The notes under the pieces are model-generated. The model searched no databases. It saw only the letters and a program-made list of their open reading frames with translations, and was not told the origin of the DNA. Below, piece by piece: positions 27,970-36,743 of a DNA stretch of 64,000 bases. The stretch spans positions 434,001 through 498,000 of the forward strand of contig NZ_JAATJI010000001.1 in NCBI RefSeq assembly GCF_011927825.1, written 5' to 3'. Every line of letters begins with the position of its first letter. Positions within the stretch are counted from its first letter, which is position 1. The position numbers were made by a program, and so were the translations under genes. The DNA is from Polymorphobacter fuscus. GTDB taxonomy: Bacteria; Pseudomonadota; Alphaproteobacteria; Sphingomonadales; Sphingomonadaceae.

Positions 27970-29580
27970 TTGGCGACGAGGGCAGAGGCTGCCGGTGCAG
28001 CCGTGGTGCGAGCCGGGGACCCCGGGCTGGATCCCAAGCGCGACCGGCTGGTGATCATCGCGTCGTCGATGGGCACGGTCTTCGAATGGTATGATTTCTT
28101 CCTCTACGGCATTCTGGCGTCGCTGCTGGGCAAGCTGTTCTTCACTACCGGCAATCCGACCACCGAGCTGCTGTTCTCGCTCGGGGCCTTTGCCATCGGC
28201 TTTTTCTTCCGCCCCCTCGGCGCGGTGATTTTCGGCTATTTCGGCGACAAGATCGGGCGGAAATACACGTTCCTCGTCACCATCACCCTGATGGGCGGGG
28301 CAACGGCCGCGATCGGTTTCCTGCCGACCTTTGCCACCGCCGGGGTGTGGGCGCCGATCTTGCTGCTGTCGCTGCGCACGCTCCAGGGCCTGGCGCTGGG
28401 TGGCGAATATGGCGGCGCCGCGATCTATGTCGCCGAACACGCCCCGCCCGGCAAGCGCGGCCAATATACCAGCTGGATCCAGGCATCGGTGGCGGGCGGG
28501 TTCCTGCTGTGCCTCGCCGTCGTGCTGACCTGCCGCGCCTTCATCAGCGAGGCCGATTTCGTCGCCTGGGGCTGGCGGGTGCCGTTCCTGATGTCGTTGG
28601 TTATGCTGGCGATTTCGATCTACATCCGGCTGAAACTGTCGGAAAGTCCGGTGTTCAAGGCGATGAAGGAGGCCGGCACGACGTCGAAGAACCCGATTGT
28701 CGACAGCTTCACCCACAAGGGCAATTTCGGCAATCTTGCGGTGGCGCTGTTCGGGGTCTCGGCCGGGCTGACGGTGATCTATTACACGTCGCAGTTCGGC
28801 ACGCTGTACTTCCTCCAGGGGACGGCGCGGGTGCCCGAAACCCAGGCGCTGTTGTACATGGCGGTCGGCGCCATGCTTGCAGCACCGCTCTATGTGTTCT
28901 TCGGCTGGCTGTCGGACCGGATCGGCCGCAAGAAGCTGCTGCTCGCCGGCTATGGGCTGACGATGCTGCTGCTGTTCCCGCTGTTCCACCTGATGGCGGA
29001 TGGCGCCAATCCGGCGCTGGAAACCGCCACCCGCACCCATCCCGTGGTGATCGCGCTGCCCGAATGCGATTACAGCGTCTTTGGAAAACCCGCGACCGAG
29101 TGCGCCAAGGCGCTGGAGTTCCTGACAAAACGCGGTGTCAGCTACACCAAGCAGCCGGCCCGGGAGCTGGCGGTGACAGTAGGGTCACAGCGGCTCGAAG
29201 GCTTCGACAAGGACGCCTGGCTGGCGGCGCTGGTCGCGGCCGGTTATCCCGATACGGCCGATCCGGACGCGATGACGCATTGGAAGATCATCGCTGCGGT
29301 CGCGATCATGGTCGGGCTGTCGGCGATGACCTATGGCCAGGTCGCAGCGATCCTTGTCGAACTGTTCCCGGCGCGGATCCGTTACACGTCGATGTCGATC
29401 CCCTATCATATCGGGACCGGCTATTTCGGCGGCTTTCTGCCCGTCATTTCGCAATATATCGTCGTGCGCACCGGCCAGTCCTATTCGGGCCTGTGGTACA
29501 CGTTCGCGGTGGTGGCGATGGCGTTCGTGGTCTGTGCGATCTGGCTGCCGGAGACGAAGGACCGCGATATCACGCTGTGA
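27970..29580 (+). CDS. MFS transporter, metabolite:H+ symporter type
   Basis: 536 residues with about twelve membrane helices. The motif EWYDFFLYG (39-47), the loop motif GDKIGRKYTFL (92-102) and GGEYGGAAIYVAEH with PGKRGQY (144-165) are typical of the MHS group of sugar/carboxylate or osmolyte symporters. SDRIGRKK is the second-half loop. Between helices at about 343-437 there is a ~95-residue soluble insertion that includes Cys366 and Cys378. It starts with TTG preceded by GGGGGAGG at good spacing. Substrate unknown. Confidence 0.88.
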   Translation: MATRAEAAGAAVVRAGDPGLDPKRDRLVIIASSMGTVFEWYDFFLYGILASLLGKLFFTTGNPTTELLFSLGAFAIGFFFRPLGAVIFGYFGDKIGRKYTFLVTITLMGGATAAIGFLPTFATAGVWAPILLLSLRTLQGLALGGEYGGAAIYVAEHAPPGKRGQYTSWIQASVAGGFLLCLAVVLTCRAFISEADFVAWGWRVPFLMSLVMLAISIYIRLKLSESPVFKAMKEAGTTSKNPIVDSFTHKGNFGNLAVALFGVSAGLTVIYYTSQFGTLYFLQGTARVPETQALLYMAVGAMLAAPLYVFFGWLSDRIGRKKLLLAGYGLTMLLLFPLFHLMADGANPALETATRTHPVVIALPECDYSVFGKPATECAKALEFLTKRGVSYTKQPARELAVTVGSQRLEGFDKDAWLAALVAAGYPDTADPDAMTHWKIIAAVAIMVGLSAMTYGQVAAILVELFPARIRYTSMSIPYHIGTGYFGGFLPVISQYIVVRTGQSYSGLWYTFAVVAMAFVVCAIWLPETKDRDITL

Positions 29581-29860
29581 GCAACGCCTACAATCAAGGC
29601 AAAAGTCTCGAAAGTCACAGTGAATCGACCCTTTTCCTACATGGGGGGTGGTCGGCGTGTCGTGGTGATGTCAAAGAGCAAAGCAGCCAATGTTATAACC
29701 CATATGGCGACAAGATGCAAGTGCGAGGCATCGAGTCGAGGGCTGGAGATGGGCTCCCGCCTTCGCGGGACTGACGGTGTGAGCGGTCGAAAGCTGCTCT
29801 AGCTGACAATAGCGCCATGCGGCACGGGCGGGTCCGCCGTGCTAACGCCCGCTTTCGACA
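29581..29860 (+). other. Gap between the MFS and CoA-transferase genes
   Basis: 280 bases without a credible gene. The first 130 are A/T-rich. A hairpin repeat occurs at 29743-29778 and a small GC hairpin with a bulge at about 29821-29841. No clear terminator for the MFS gene. Confidence 0.45.
29743..29778 (+). repeat. Dispersed hairpin repeat, copy 1
   Basis: 36-base element with the core TCCCGC-CTTC-GCGGGA. It matches copy 2 (31124-31159) at 30 of 36 positions in the same orientation. A stem pair is T-A here and C-G in copy 2, a compensatory change. Confidence 0.7.
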
Positions 29861-31069
29861 ATGACAGGGGCAGGACAGGTGGCGGGACCGCTGGCGGGGA
29901 TCAGGATCATCGACCTGTCGCAGATCGTGTCGGGACCGATGGCGACGACGATCCTTGCCGACCAGGGGGCGGACGTCATCAAGGTCGAAAGCCCCGGGGG
30001 TGATCCGGTGCGGCGCATGGGCCCCGCCAAGGGCGACCTTTCGGCGATGTTCATCGCCGTCAACCGCGGCAAGCAGGGGCTGTCGATCGACGTCAAGAGC
30101 GGCGGTGGGCGGGCCATCCTCGAACGGCTGATCGCGGGCGCCGATGTGGTGGTCGACAATTTCCGTCCCGGCACGATGGACCGGCTCGGCTTCGGCCATG
30201 ACCGCTGCCGCGCGCTCAACCCGCGGCTGATCTATGCCGCCATCACCGGCTTCGGCACCGATGGCCCCTATGCCAATATCCGCGTCTATGATCCGGTCGT
30301 GCAGGCGGTGAGCGGGATCGCCGCGACGCAGATCGACGGGGCGGGGCGGGCGTCGCTGGTGCGGACGCTCGTGGCCGACAAGGTGACGGCGGTAACGATG
30401 GCGCAGGCGATCACCGCGGCGCTGTTCCACCGGGAGCGCACCGGCGAGGGCCAGCGCGTCGACGTCGCCATGCTCGACGCGGCGATGGCGTTCAACTGGC
30501 CGGAGGGGATGTACAACCACAGCTTCCGCGACGACCCGCCGCCGCCTTATCCCGAATATGGTGCGCTCGCCCGGCTGTGGCCCTGCGCCGATGGCCAGGT
30601 CGCCATTGGCATGATGCAGGACATCGAATTCATCGCGCTGGCGCGCTCGCTGGGGCGCGACGACCTGGCCGGCGACACGCGCTTCCACAGTGTCGGCGGG
30701 CGCATGGCGCATCGGGAGGAATGGGCGCCGGCGATCGCGGCCGAGATTGCCGCGCGGACCAAGGACGAATTGATGGCGGGGTTCATTCGCGAAGGTGCCG
30801 TCGGCGGCCGCGTCAATGGCTGCGCCGAGGCTGCCGATGACCCGCAGGTGGTGCACAACCGGATCGTCGTCGCGATCGACCATGGCAGCGCCGGCCGCGT
30901 CGACAATGCCCGGCCGCCGGCGCGGTTCAGCGCGACGCCGGCGGCCGTGGCGGGGCCGGCGCCGCACCTGGGCGAACATGGCACGGCGGTGCTGATGGCG
31001 CTGGGCTATGATGCGGACGCGATTGCGGCGTTTCTGGCGGCGGGGGCAGTGTTCGGGATCGAGGGTTGA
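29861..31069 (+). CDS. CaiB/BaiF family (class III) CoA-transferase
   Basis: Class III enzymes move CoA between acids via a covalent aspartyl intermediate. The 402 residues have LAGIRIIDLSQIVSGPMATTILADQGADVIKVE-type N-terminus, VNRGKQGLSIDVKS, NFRPGTMDRLG, and the candidate catalytic Asp144 in VYDPVVQAVSG. The later GEGQRVDVAMLDA and HNRIV parts also fit. Acyl substrate unknown; a fatty-acid or aromatic CoA route is possible. ATG 29861 has only a weak Shine-Dalgarno. The gene is bracketed by two copies of a hairpin repeat. Confidence 0.9.
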   Translation: MTGAGQVAGPLAGIRIIDLSQIVSGPMATTILADQGADVIKVESPGGDPVRRMGPAKGDLSAMFIAVNRGKQGLSIDVKSGGGRAILERLIAGADVVVDNFRPGTMDRLGFGHDRCRALNPRLIYAAITGFGTDGPYANIRVYDPVVQAVSGIAATQIDGAGRASLVRTLVADKVTAVTMAQAITAALFHRERTGEGQRVDVAMLDAAMAFNWPEGMYNHSFRDDPPPPYPEYGALARLWPCADGQVAIGMMQDIEFIALARSLGRDDLAGDTRFHSVGGRMAHREEWAPAIAAEIAARTKDELMAGFIREGAVGGRVNGCAEAADDPQVVHNRIVVAIDHGSAGRVDNARPPARFSATPAAVAGPAPHLGEHGTAVLMALGYDADAIAAFLAAGAVFGIEG

Positions 31070-31123
31070 GTCGTTGTTGTTTTCCACGTCACGCGCGCGG
31101 AGCGGCGGGTCATCAGCTGCGTT

Positions 31124-31159
31124 CCGGAGATGGACCCCCGCCTTCGCGGGGGCGACGGT
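31124..31159 (+). repeat. Dispersed hairpin repeat, copy 2
   Basis: Same family and orientation as copy 1, with a longer GC stem (core CCCCCGC-CTTC-GCGGGGG). It lies between the CoA-transferase gene and the VOC gene. Confidence 0.7.
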
Positions 31160-31237
31160 TAACCGTATCGAAAAGCCCGAATTGCCGCTTTGCGCCGATG
31201 CTGCAATGCGGCATCACGGTGCGTGAAGGAGATACCC

Positions 31238-31660
31238 ATGTCGTTGCGGCCGTTCCACCTTGCCTTCCCCGTCCATGACCTCGACGCGGCGCGCGCCTTC
31301 TGGGGCGGCACCATCGGCTGCCCCGAGGGGCGGAGTTCGGCCGAATGGATCGATTTCGATTTCTATGGCCACCAGATCGTTGCGCATCTGGTGGCGGGCA
31401 GGGCGCCGGCCGATGCCGGCGGCAATGCCGTCGACGGGCATCATGTTCCTGTCCCGCATTTCGGCATCGTCCTCGAAATGGACGACTGGCAGGCGCTGGC
31501 GGACCGGCTGACGGCAGCCGGCACCGACTTCGTCATCGAACCCCATGTGCGGTTCCGCGGCGAGGTCGGCGAGCAGGCGACGATGTTCTTCCGCGATCCC
31601 AGCGGCAATGCCATCGAGATGAAGGCGTTCGATGACCTGGGCCAGTTGTTCGCCCGGTGA
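31238..31660 (+). CDS. VOC family protein (glyoxalase/dioxygenase superfamily)
   Basis: A 140-residue protein with two beta-alpha-beta-beta-beta modules. Likely metal ligands are His7 in FHLAFPV, a His in PHFGIVLEM and the Glu in NAIEMKAF, the positions used in glyoxalase-fold enzymes; [11 protein letters not shown] is the usual C-terminal motif. Reaction unknown. An excellent GAAGGAG Shine-Dalgarno sits before the ATG at 31238. It stands alone between the CoA-transferase and lon genes. Confidence 0.88.
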   Translation: MSLRPFHLAFPVHDLDAARAFWGGTIGCPEGRSSAEWIDFDFYGHQIVAHLVAGRAPADAGGNAVDGHHVPVPHFGIVLEMDDWQALADRLTAAGTDFVIEPHVRFRGEVGEQATMFFRDPSGNAIEMKAFDDLGQLFAR

Positions 31661-31823
31661 ACAACGCGACATAGGCGCCGCTTTGGCGCAATCTTTTCTA
31701 GGCGCAGGCGTTTGCTGCCGTCATAGTCTTGGGCGGGTGGATTGATGCGCGGTGGTCGGCTTCCCATATGCCCGATCGAAGCAGGTGGATCGGCGGGTCC
31801 GAACCACCGGATTGGAGTAATGA

Positions 31824-34214
31824 ATGACTGACCAGACCTATCCCGTCCTGCCGTTGCGCGACATCGTCGTATTTCCGCAGATGATCGTGCCGTTGTTCGT
31901 CGGCCGCGACAAGTCGGTGGCGGCGCTCGAAGTCGCGATGCAGGGGGACAAGACGGTTTTTCTTCTGTCGCAGAAGAATCCTGGCGACGAAGACCCAGGC
32001 GCCGACGACCTGTACGATGTCGGCACGCTGGCGACCGTCCTGCAACTGCTGAAATTGCCCGATGGCACCGTCAAGGTGCTCGTCGAGGGCCAGTCGCGCG
32101 GTACGCTGGCGCGTCTCGACCGGCATGACACCTATTTGTCGGCAACGGTTTCGGCGCGCGCGGATGTCGAGGGCGACGGCGAACAGATCGAGGCGCTGTT
32201 GCGCTCTTCGGCCAAGCAGTTCGAAACCTATGTGAAGCTCAACCGCAAGACGGCGCCCGAGATCGCGTCGCAGATCGGCGCGATCGAGGATGCCGGGCGT
32301 TTTGCCGATACGGTTGCTGCCAATCTGGGCCTCAAGATCGCCGACAAGCAGGCGCTGCTCGCCGAGCCGGACGTCGCCCGGCGGCTGGAAAAGGTGTTTG
32401 CCCATATGGAGGGCGAAATGGGCGTGCTGCAGGTCGAAAAGAAGATCCGCAATCGCGTCAAGCGCCAGATGGAAAAGACCCAGCGCGAATATTATCTCAA
32501 CGAGCAGATGAAGGCGATCCAGCGCGAGCTGGGTGAGGGCGAGGAGGCCAAGGACGAGGTCACCGAGTTCGAGGAAAAGATCGCCAAGGCCAAGCTGCCC
32601 AAGGAAGCGCGCGACAAGGCGATCGCCGAATTGAAGAAGTTCAAGGCGATGGCGCCGCAAAGTGCCGAAGCTACGGTGGTGCGCAACTATCTCGACGTCA
32701 TGCTGGGGCTGCCCTGGGGCAAGAAGTCCAAGGTCAAGCGCGACATCGTGGCGGCGCAGAAGGTGCTCGACGACGATCATTACGGGCTGGAGAAGGTCAA
32801 GGACCGGATCATCGAATATCTCGCCGTCCAGGTTCGCACGTCGAAGTTGAAAGGCCCGATCCTGTGCCTCGTCGGCCCGCCCGGCGTCGGCAAAACTTCG
32901 CTAGGCCGCTCGATCGCCAAGGCGACGGGGCGTGAATTCGTGCGCCAGTCCCTGGGCGGGATGCGCGACGAGGCGGAGATCCGCGGCCATCGCCGGACCT
33001 ATATCGGTTCGATGCCCGGCAAGATCATCCAGAATCTCAAGAAGGTCGGCACATCCAACCCGCTGATCCTGCTCGACGAGATCGACAAGCTTGGCCAGGA
33101 TTTCCGCGGCGATCCGTCGTCGGCGCTGCTCGAGGTGCTCGATCCGGAACAGAACAAGGCGTTCAACGACCATTATCTGGAGGTCGATTACGACCTGTCG
33201 GACGTGATGTTCGTGACCACCGCCAACAGCCTCAACATGCCGCAGGCGTTGCTCGACCGCATGGAGATCATCCAGCTGTCGGGCTACACCGAGGACGAGA
33301 AGCTGGAGATCGCCAAGGGCCATCTGCTCGAGAAGCAATATGAAGCCCATGGCCTGAAGAAGGCGGAGTTCACCCTCACCGACGGCGCCATCCGCGACCT
33401 CATCCGCTATTACACCCGCGAGGCCGGGGTGCGGACGCTCGAGCGGGAATTGGCCAAGGTGGCGCGCAAGTCGCTGCGGCGGATTCTGGAGGGCAAGGCG
33501 ACGTCGGTCACGGTCGATGTCGACAATCTGGGCGAGTTTTCGGGTGTCCGGAAATATCGCTACGGCGTCGGCGAGGTCGATGACCAGATCGGTGCCGTCA
33601 CCGGCCTGGCCTGGACCGAAGTCGGCGGCGAGTTGCTGACCATCGAAGCGGTGACGGCACCCGGCAAGGGGCTGGTCAAGACGACCGGCAAGCTGGGCGA
33701 TGTGATGACCGAATCGATCGCGGCGGCGCTGTCGTTCACCAAGGCGCGGGCAATCCACTACGGTATCCAGCCGTCGGTGTTCGAAAAGAAGGACATCCAC
33801 GTCCATGTCCCCGAAGGTGCCACCCCCAAGGATGGTCCGTCGGCGGGGATCGCGATGGTCACGGCGATCATTTCGACGTTGACCGGGGTTGCGGTGCGCA
33901 AGGACGTGGCGATGACCGGCGAAGTCACGCTGCGCGGCCGGGTGCTGCCGATCGGCGGGCTGAAGGAGAAGCTGCTGGCCGCGCTGCGCGGCGGCATCAC
34001 GACGGTGTTCATTCCGGCGGAGAACGAGAAGGACCTCGCCGAGATCCCCGCCAATGTGAAGGAAGGCATCACCATCATCCCGGTGGCGCATGTCGATGAG
34101 GTGCTGGCGCTGGCGCTTGTCCAGCCGCTGGTGCCGATCGAATGGAGCGAGCCGACCGAGCTCGCTGCCAGCCCGGTGACCCCGGTCCTGCCGGAACCCG
34201 CCGTCCGCCATTAG
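31824..34214 (+). CDS. lon: ATP-dependent protease Lon
   Basis: Cytosolic AAA+ serine protease that degrades misfolded and regulatory proteins. All parts are there: N-terminal substrate-binding domain (YPVLPLRDIVVFPQMIVPLFVGR), Walker A GPPGVGKTS near 351-359, Walker B ILLDEIDK, and the protease dyad Ser673 (KDGPSAG) and Lys716 (GGLKEK), spaced 43 apart as in E. coli. The 796 residues are standard. The HU gene follows after a perfect terminator hairpin, the classical lon-hupB order. I saw no convincing heat-shock promoter upstream. Confidence 0.98.
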   Translation: MTDQTYPVLPLRDIVVFPQMIVPLFVGRDKSVAALEVAMQGDKTVFLLSQKNPGDEDPGADDLYDVGTLATVLQLLKLPDGTVKVLVEGQSRGTLARLDRHDTYLSATVSARADVEGDGEQIEALLRSSAKQFETYVKLNRKTAPEIASQIGAIEDAGRFADTVAANLGLKIADKQALLAEPDVARRLEKVFAHMEGEMGVLQVEKKIRNRVKRQMEKTQREYYLNEQMKAIQRELGEGEEAKDEVTEFEEKIAKAKLPKEARDKAIAELKKFKAMAPQSAEATVVRNYLDVMLGLPWGKKSKVKRDIVAAQKVLDDDHYGLEKVKDRIIEYLAVQVRTSKLKGPILCLVGPPGVGKTSLGRSIAKATGREFVRQSLGGMRDEAEIRGHRRTYIGSMPGKIIQNLKKVGTSNPLILLDEIDKLGQDFRGDPSSALLEVLDPEQNKAFNDHYLEVDYDLSDVMFVTTANSLNMPQALLDRMEIIQLSGYTEDEKLEIAKGHLLEKQYEAHGLKKAEFTLTDGAIRDLIRYYTREAGVRTLERELAKVARKSLRRILEGKATSVTVDVDNLGEFSGVRKYRYGVGEVDDQIGAVTGLAWTEVGGELLTIEAVTAPGKGLVKTTGKLGDVMTESIAAALSFTKARAIHYGIQPSVFEKKDIHVHVPEGATPKDGPSAGIAMVTAIISTLTGVAVRKDVAMTGEVTLRGRVLPIGGLKEKLLAALRGGITTVFIPAENEKDLAEIPANVKEGITIIPVAHVDEVLALALVQPLVPIEWSEPTELAASPVTPVLPEPAVRH

Positions 34215-34229
34215 GCCATGGCTTCGTGC

Positions 34230-34268
34230 AACGCCGCCGCGCGACCTGTCGCGCGGCGGCGTTCGTTT
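34230..34268 (+). terminator. Strong terminator after lon
   Basis: A perfect 13-bp stem AACGCCGCCGCGC / GCGCGGCGGCGTT with an 8-base loop, then CGTTTTG. Begins 15 bases after the lon stop. Confidence 0.9.
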
Positions 34269-34347
34269 TGCCGATTTTGCCCTTTGCTTCCAAGCGCTGC
34301 GGGGCCATGATCCGCTTTTACACGCGAAATTCAGGGCTCCGATCTCG

Positions 34348-34644
34348 ATGAACAAGCAGGATCTTGCCAACCATGTGGCGGATGCCACCGGCCTCGCCCG
34401 TGCCGACGCGGCGCGCGCCATCGATGCGTTTCTGGATACGATCACCACGGCCCTGGCGCGCGGCGAGGAAGTCCGGCTGGTCGGGTTCGGGAGCTTCGTC
34501 GCCGGGCATCGCAAGGCATCGACGGGGCGCAATCCACGCACCGGCGAACCGATGGACCTGGCGGCCAGCGTCGTTCCCAAATTCCGCGTCGGCCGCAATC
34601 TGAAGGATGCCTGCAATCTGGAATGCGATCGCGTGCCGGCATAG
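34348..34644 (+). CDS. hup: HU-family DNA-binding protein
   Basis: A 98-residue nucleoid protein that bends DNA as a dimer. NKQDLANHVADATGL, the dimer core EEVRLVGFGSF, and the DNA-binding arm GRNPRTGEPMDL (the family's GRNPxTGE) are intact, and PKFRVGRNLKDA closes the fold. The tail LECDRVPA is a little longer than usual. The position directly behind lon is typical of this gene. Its own promoter probably lies in 34269-34347, after the lon terminator. Confidence 0.93.
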   Translation: MNKQDLANHVADATGLARADAARAIDAFLDTITTALARGEEVRLVGFGSFVAGHRKASTGRNPRTGEPMDLAASVVPKFRVGRNLKDACNLECDRVPA

Positions 34645-34672
34645 GGCAGGGGTGAAATCACCCACTCCGGTC

Positions 34673-34701
34673 TTTACTTGGCGCCTGTGCTCGCCTAACC
34701 A
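34673..34701 (+). promoter_or_regulatory. Possible promoter of tRNA-Val
   Basis: TTTACT and TAACCA are spaced 17 bases apart, and transcription would start about 20 bases before the tRNA. The match to consensus is moderate. Confidence 0.3.
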
Positions 34702-34725
34702 ACCGCTCCGCCGTCAACCGGCAGC

Positions 34726-34800
34726 GGGCGCGTAGCTCAGCGGTAGAGCACTCCCTTCACACGGGAGGGGTCACAGGTTCAAACCCTGTCGCGCCCACCA
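34726..34800 (+). tRNA. tRNA-Val (anticodon CAC)
   Basis: A full cloverleaf with acceptor GGGCGCG/CGCGCCC, a D-arm, an anticodon stem CTCCC/GGGAG around loop TTCACAC (anticodon CAC, reads GUG), T-loop TTCAAAC and an encoded CCA. Length 75. Confidence 0.96.
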
Positions 34801-34843
34801 TGTTGCCACCGGTTTGACCTGTCGTTGCTGTCGTGGCGCACAG

Positions 34844-35863
34844 ATGCAACAAAACGTCATGCCTGGTTTCTCCCGACTCGACTTCGATAGCAGCGGGTTA
34901 CCGGAAGATGCGCGCTTCGCGACATTTGCCTCGGGCATGGCCAATTTCGAGATATCGACACCGGATAAGGCGGGTTTCTGGGCCAGGGCGACCGCCTGGC
35001 GGGTCGGTGACCTCGTCCTGTCGCGGATCGCTACGGCGCGGACGCGCTATGCCCGCTCGCTGGGCGAGATCGCGACGCGGCCCGCGGACCATTTTTACCT
35101 GAACCTGCATCTGCAGGGGCTGGTGTCGGTCGATTGCGGATCGGGATGCGAAACGGCCGGGGATGGCTCGCTGCTGGTCCTCGACATGCGTCGGCCGAGC
35201 GTGATGGACGCCGAAGTGGCCGACGAAATCTCGCTGGCGATCCCGCGGCGCCAGCTCGTTGACCGGCTGCGCGGCGCCGATCCGCATGGGCTCATCGCCA
35301 GCGGCCGGATGGTGCCGCTGTTCGCGCGGGTCGCCGAGGGCGTCCTCGACAGCCTGCCTGATCTCGACGCCGCCCACGCGCCGCACATCGAAGCGATGCT
35401 GACCGATGTGGCCGCGGCCACGCTGACCGATGCGCTGCGCGAGCGTGATATGGCGGGATCGGCAAACCCGCTGCTGGCAGAGCGCGCCATCGACTGGATC
35501 GAAAGGCATCTGGCAGAGCCGTTCCAGGTCGATCGGCTGTGCGTCGCGCTCGGCGTGTCGCGTGCGAGCCTGTACCGGGCGCTCAAGGGCAGCGGCGGCG
35601 CCAAGCAGTTGCTGATGCGCGCGCGCATGCGACGGTTGCGGGCGCGTCTGGAGGACGCGGCCGAGACCCGGTCGATCGCCACCCTTGCCCTCGACTGCGG
35701 CTTTGCCGACGGGGCGCACCTCTCCCGCAGTTTCAAGAGCGCGTACGGGATGACGCCGGGGGCCTTCCGGCAGCTGGCGGCGCATGACGGTCACACGACG
35801 CGGCAGGACGGGCGCCGGACGGCGTCGCACAAATTCGCCGACTGGGTCGCCAGCCTCGGCTGA
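34844..35863 (+). CDS. AraC family transcriptional regulator
   Basis: About 339 residues. The C-terminal 100 residues hold two helix-turn-helix motifs: DRLCVALGVSRASLYRAL, then the second SIATLALDCGFADGAHLSRSFKSAYGMTPGAFR, the AraC signature. The N-terminal ~180 residues resemble the AraC-binding-like (AraC_binding_2) domain seen in FeaR/NahR-type regulators, with the strand-rich DHFYLNLHLQGLVSVDC. Effector unknown. Starts considered: TTG 34814, ATG 34844 (used) or ATG 34859. It lies right after tRNA-Val, with a PEP-CTERM gene next on the same strand. Confidence 0.85.
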   Translation: MQQNVMPGFSRLDFDSSGLPEDARFATFASGMANFEISTPDKAGFWARATAWRVGDLVLSRIATARTRYARSLGEIATRPADHFYLNLHLQGLVSVDCGSGCETAGDGSLLVLDMRRPSVMDAEVADEISLAIPRRQLVDRLRGADPHGLIASGRMVPLFARVAEGVLDSLPDLDAAHAPHIEAMLTDVAAATLTDALRERDMAGSANPLLAERAIDWIERHLAEPFQVDRLCVALGVSRASLYRALKGSGGAKQLLMRARMRRLRARLEDAAETRSIATLALDCGFADGAHLSRSFKSAYGMTPGAFRQLAAHDGHTTRQDGRRTASHKFADWVASLG

Positions 35864-35996
35864 TCGCCGGGCGGAATGGGGGATCAATATCTTTGAAACG
35901 GCCAGCCAATGACGGGCCCGGCGGGCGCCCGCTATGACGCGAACAGACGGCCGCAGATGATGGTGCAGGCCGGCTTTGGTCATGAGGGGTGGCGAC

Positions 35997-36650
35997 ATGC
36001 AGCTTTGGAAACGATTGTCCCTGGGAACGGCCGTGCTGGGCATCGGACTTGCCAGCGTCCCGGCCGGCGCGGTCGTGCAGTTGCGCGACTACAGGGTCGC
36101 GGGTGACCAGAACATCATCCATGATGATGCGCTCGGGCTCGAATTCCTGCGGCTGCCGCTGACCTATGAACTGGCTCCGGCCCAGCTCACGACGCTGTTC
36201 CCCGAATTCCGCGTCGCACGGCACACCGAAGTCACGGCCTTGCTGGGCAACCTCGGGCTGAGCGGCCTGAACCCGACGGGGGTCAACACCTACGCGGTCG
36301 CCGTCGGGCTGCCCGTCATGGCCACGATCGGCGCGATGATTTATCATGATTACGGCCGAGGTTCGACGGCGCAGGCATCCTACGCCTATTTCCTCACCGA
36401 TGCCGGTACCTATTCGATCTATAATATCATGCTCGCCACCGGGATCGTCCAACCCAATGGCATGAGCGTCATCTATCAGGCCTTCGGGAGCACGCCCTAT
36501 ATGCGTCAGCGTGGCACCTATCTGGTGCGCGAAGCCCCGGTCGCTGCGCCCGTGCCAGAGCCCGCGTCCTGGGGCCTGTTGATCGCCGGGCTCGGCCTCA
36601 TCGGCGCCCGGCTGCGCCACAGGCGGCAACAGGGATATAAGCCTGCATAG
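35997..36650 (+). CDS. PEP-CTERM sorted exported protein
   Basis: Protein of 217 residues. A signal peptide (MQLWKRLSLGTAVLGIGLA, cleavage near AGA-V) leads a beta-rich domain of unknown type. The C-terminus has the PEP-CTERM sorting signal: VPEPASWGLL, a hydrophobic helix, then RHRRQQ. Such proteins are processed by exosortase (EpsH/XrtA-type) at the cell surface; no exosortase gene is in this window. GAGGGG precedes the ATG. The gene is unlike neighbours in function and may be controlled by the AraC gene upstream, but that is inference. Confidence 0.85.
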   Translation: MQLWKRLSLGTAVLGIGLASVPAGAVVQLRDYRVAGDQNIIHDDALGLEFLRLPLTYELAPAQLTTLFPEFRVARHTEVTALLGNLGLSGLNPTGVNTYAVAVGLPVMATIGAMIYHDYGRGSTAQASYAYFLTDAGTYSIYNIMLATGIVQPNGMSVIYQAFGSTPYMRQRGTYLVREAPVAAPVPEPASWGLLIAGLGLIGARLRHRRQQGYKPA

Positions 36651-36662
36651 GAGCCGGCTCAG

Positions 36663-36707
36663 GCGTGCGCCGATTGCTGCAGGGCGGGGCGACGCGGTGG
36701 CGCACGC
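36663..36707. terminator. Hairpin between converging PEP-CTERM and K+ channel genes
   Basis: GCGTGCGCC and GGCGCACGC form a perfect 9-bp pair around a 27-base loop. No T run, so it could be a weak bidirectional terminator. Confidence 0.35.
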
Positions 36708-36743
36708 AGCGTCCAGGACGAAGCGGTGCCTGTGTTTGCCCTG

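Noticed and set aside
31728..31769. CTTGGGC and CCCATAT upstream of lon as a sigma-32 promoter
   Set aside because: The spacing is 28 bases instead of about 13-15, so it does not fit a heat-shock promoter.
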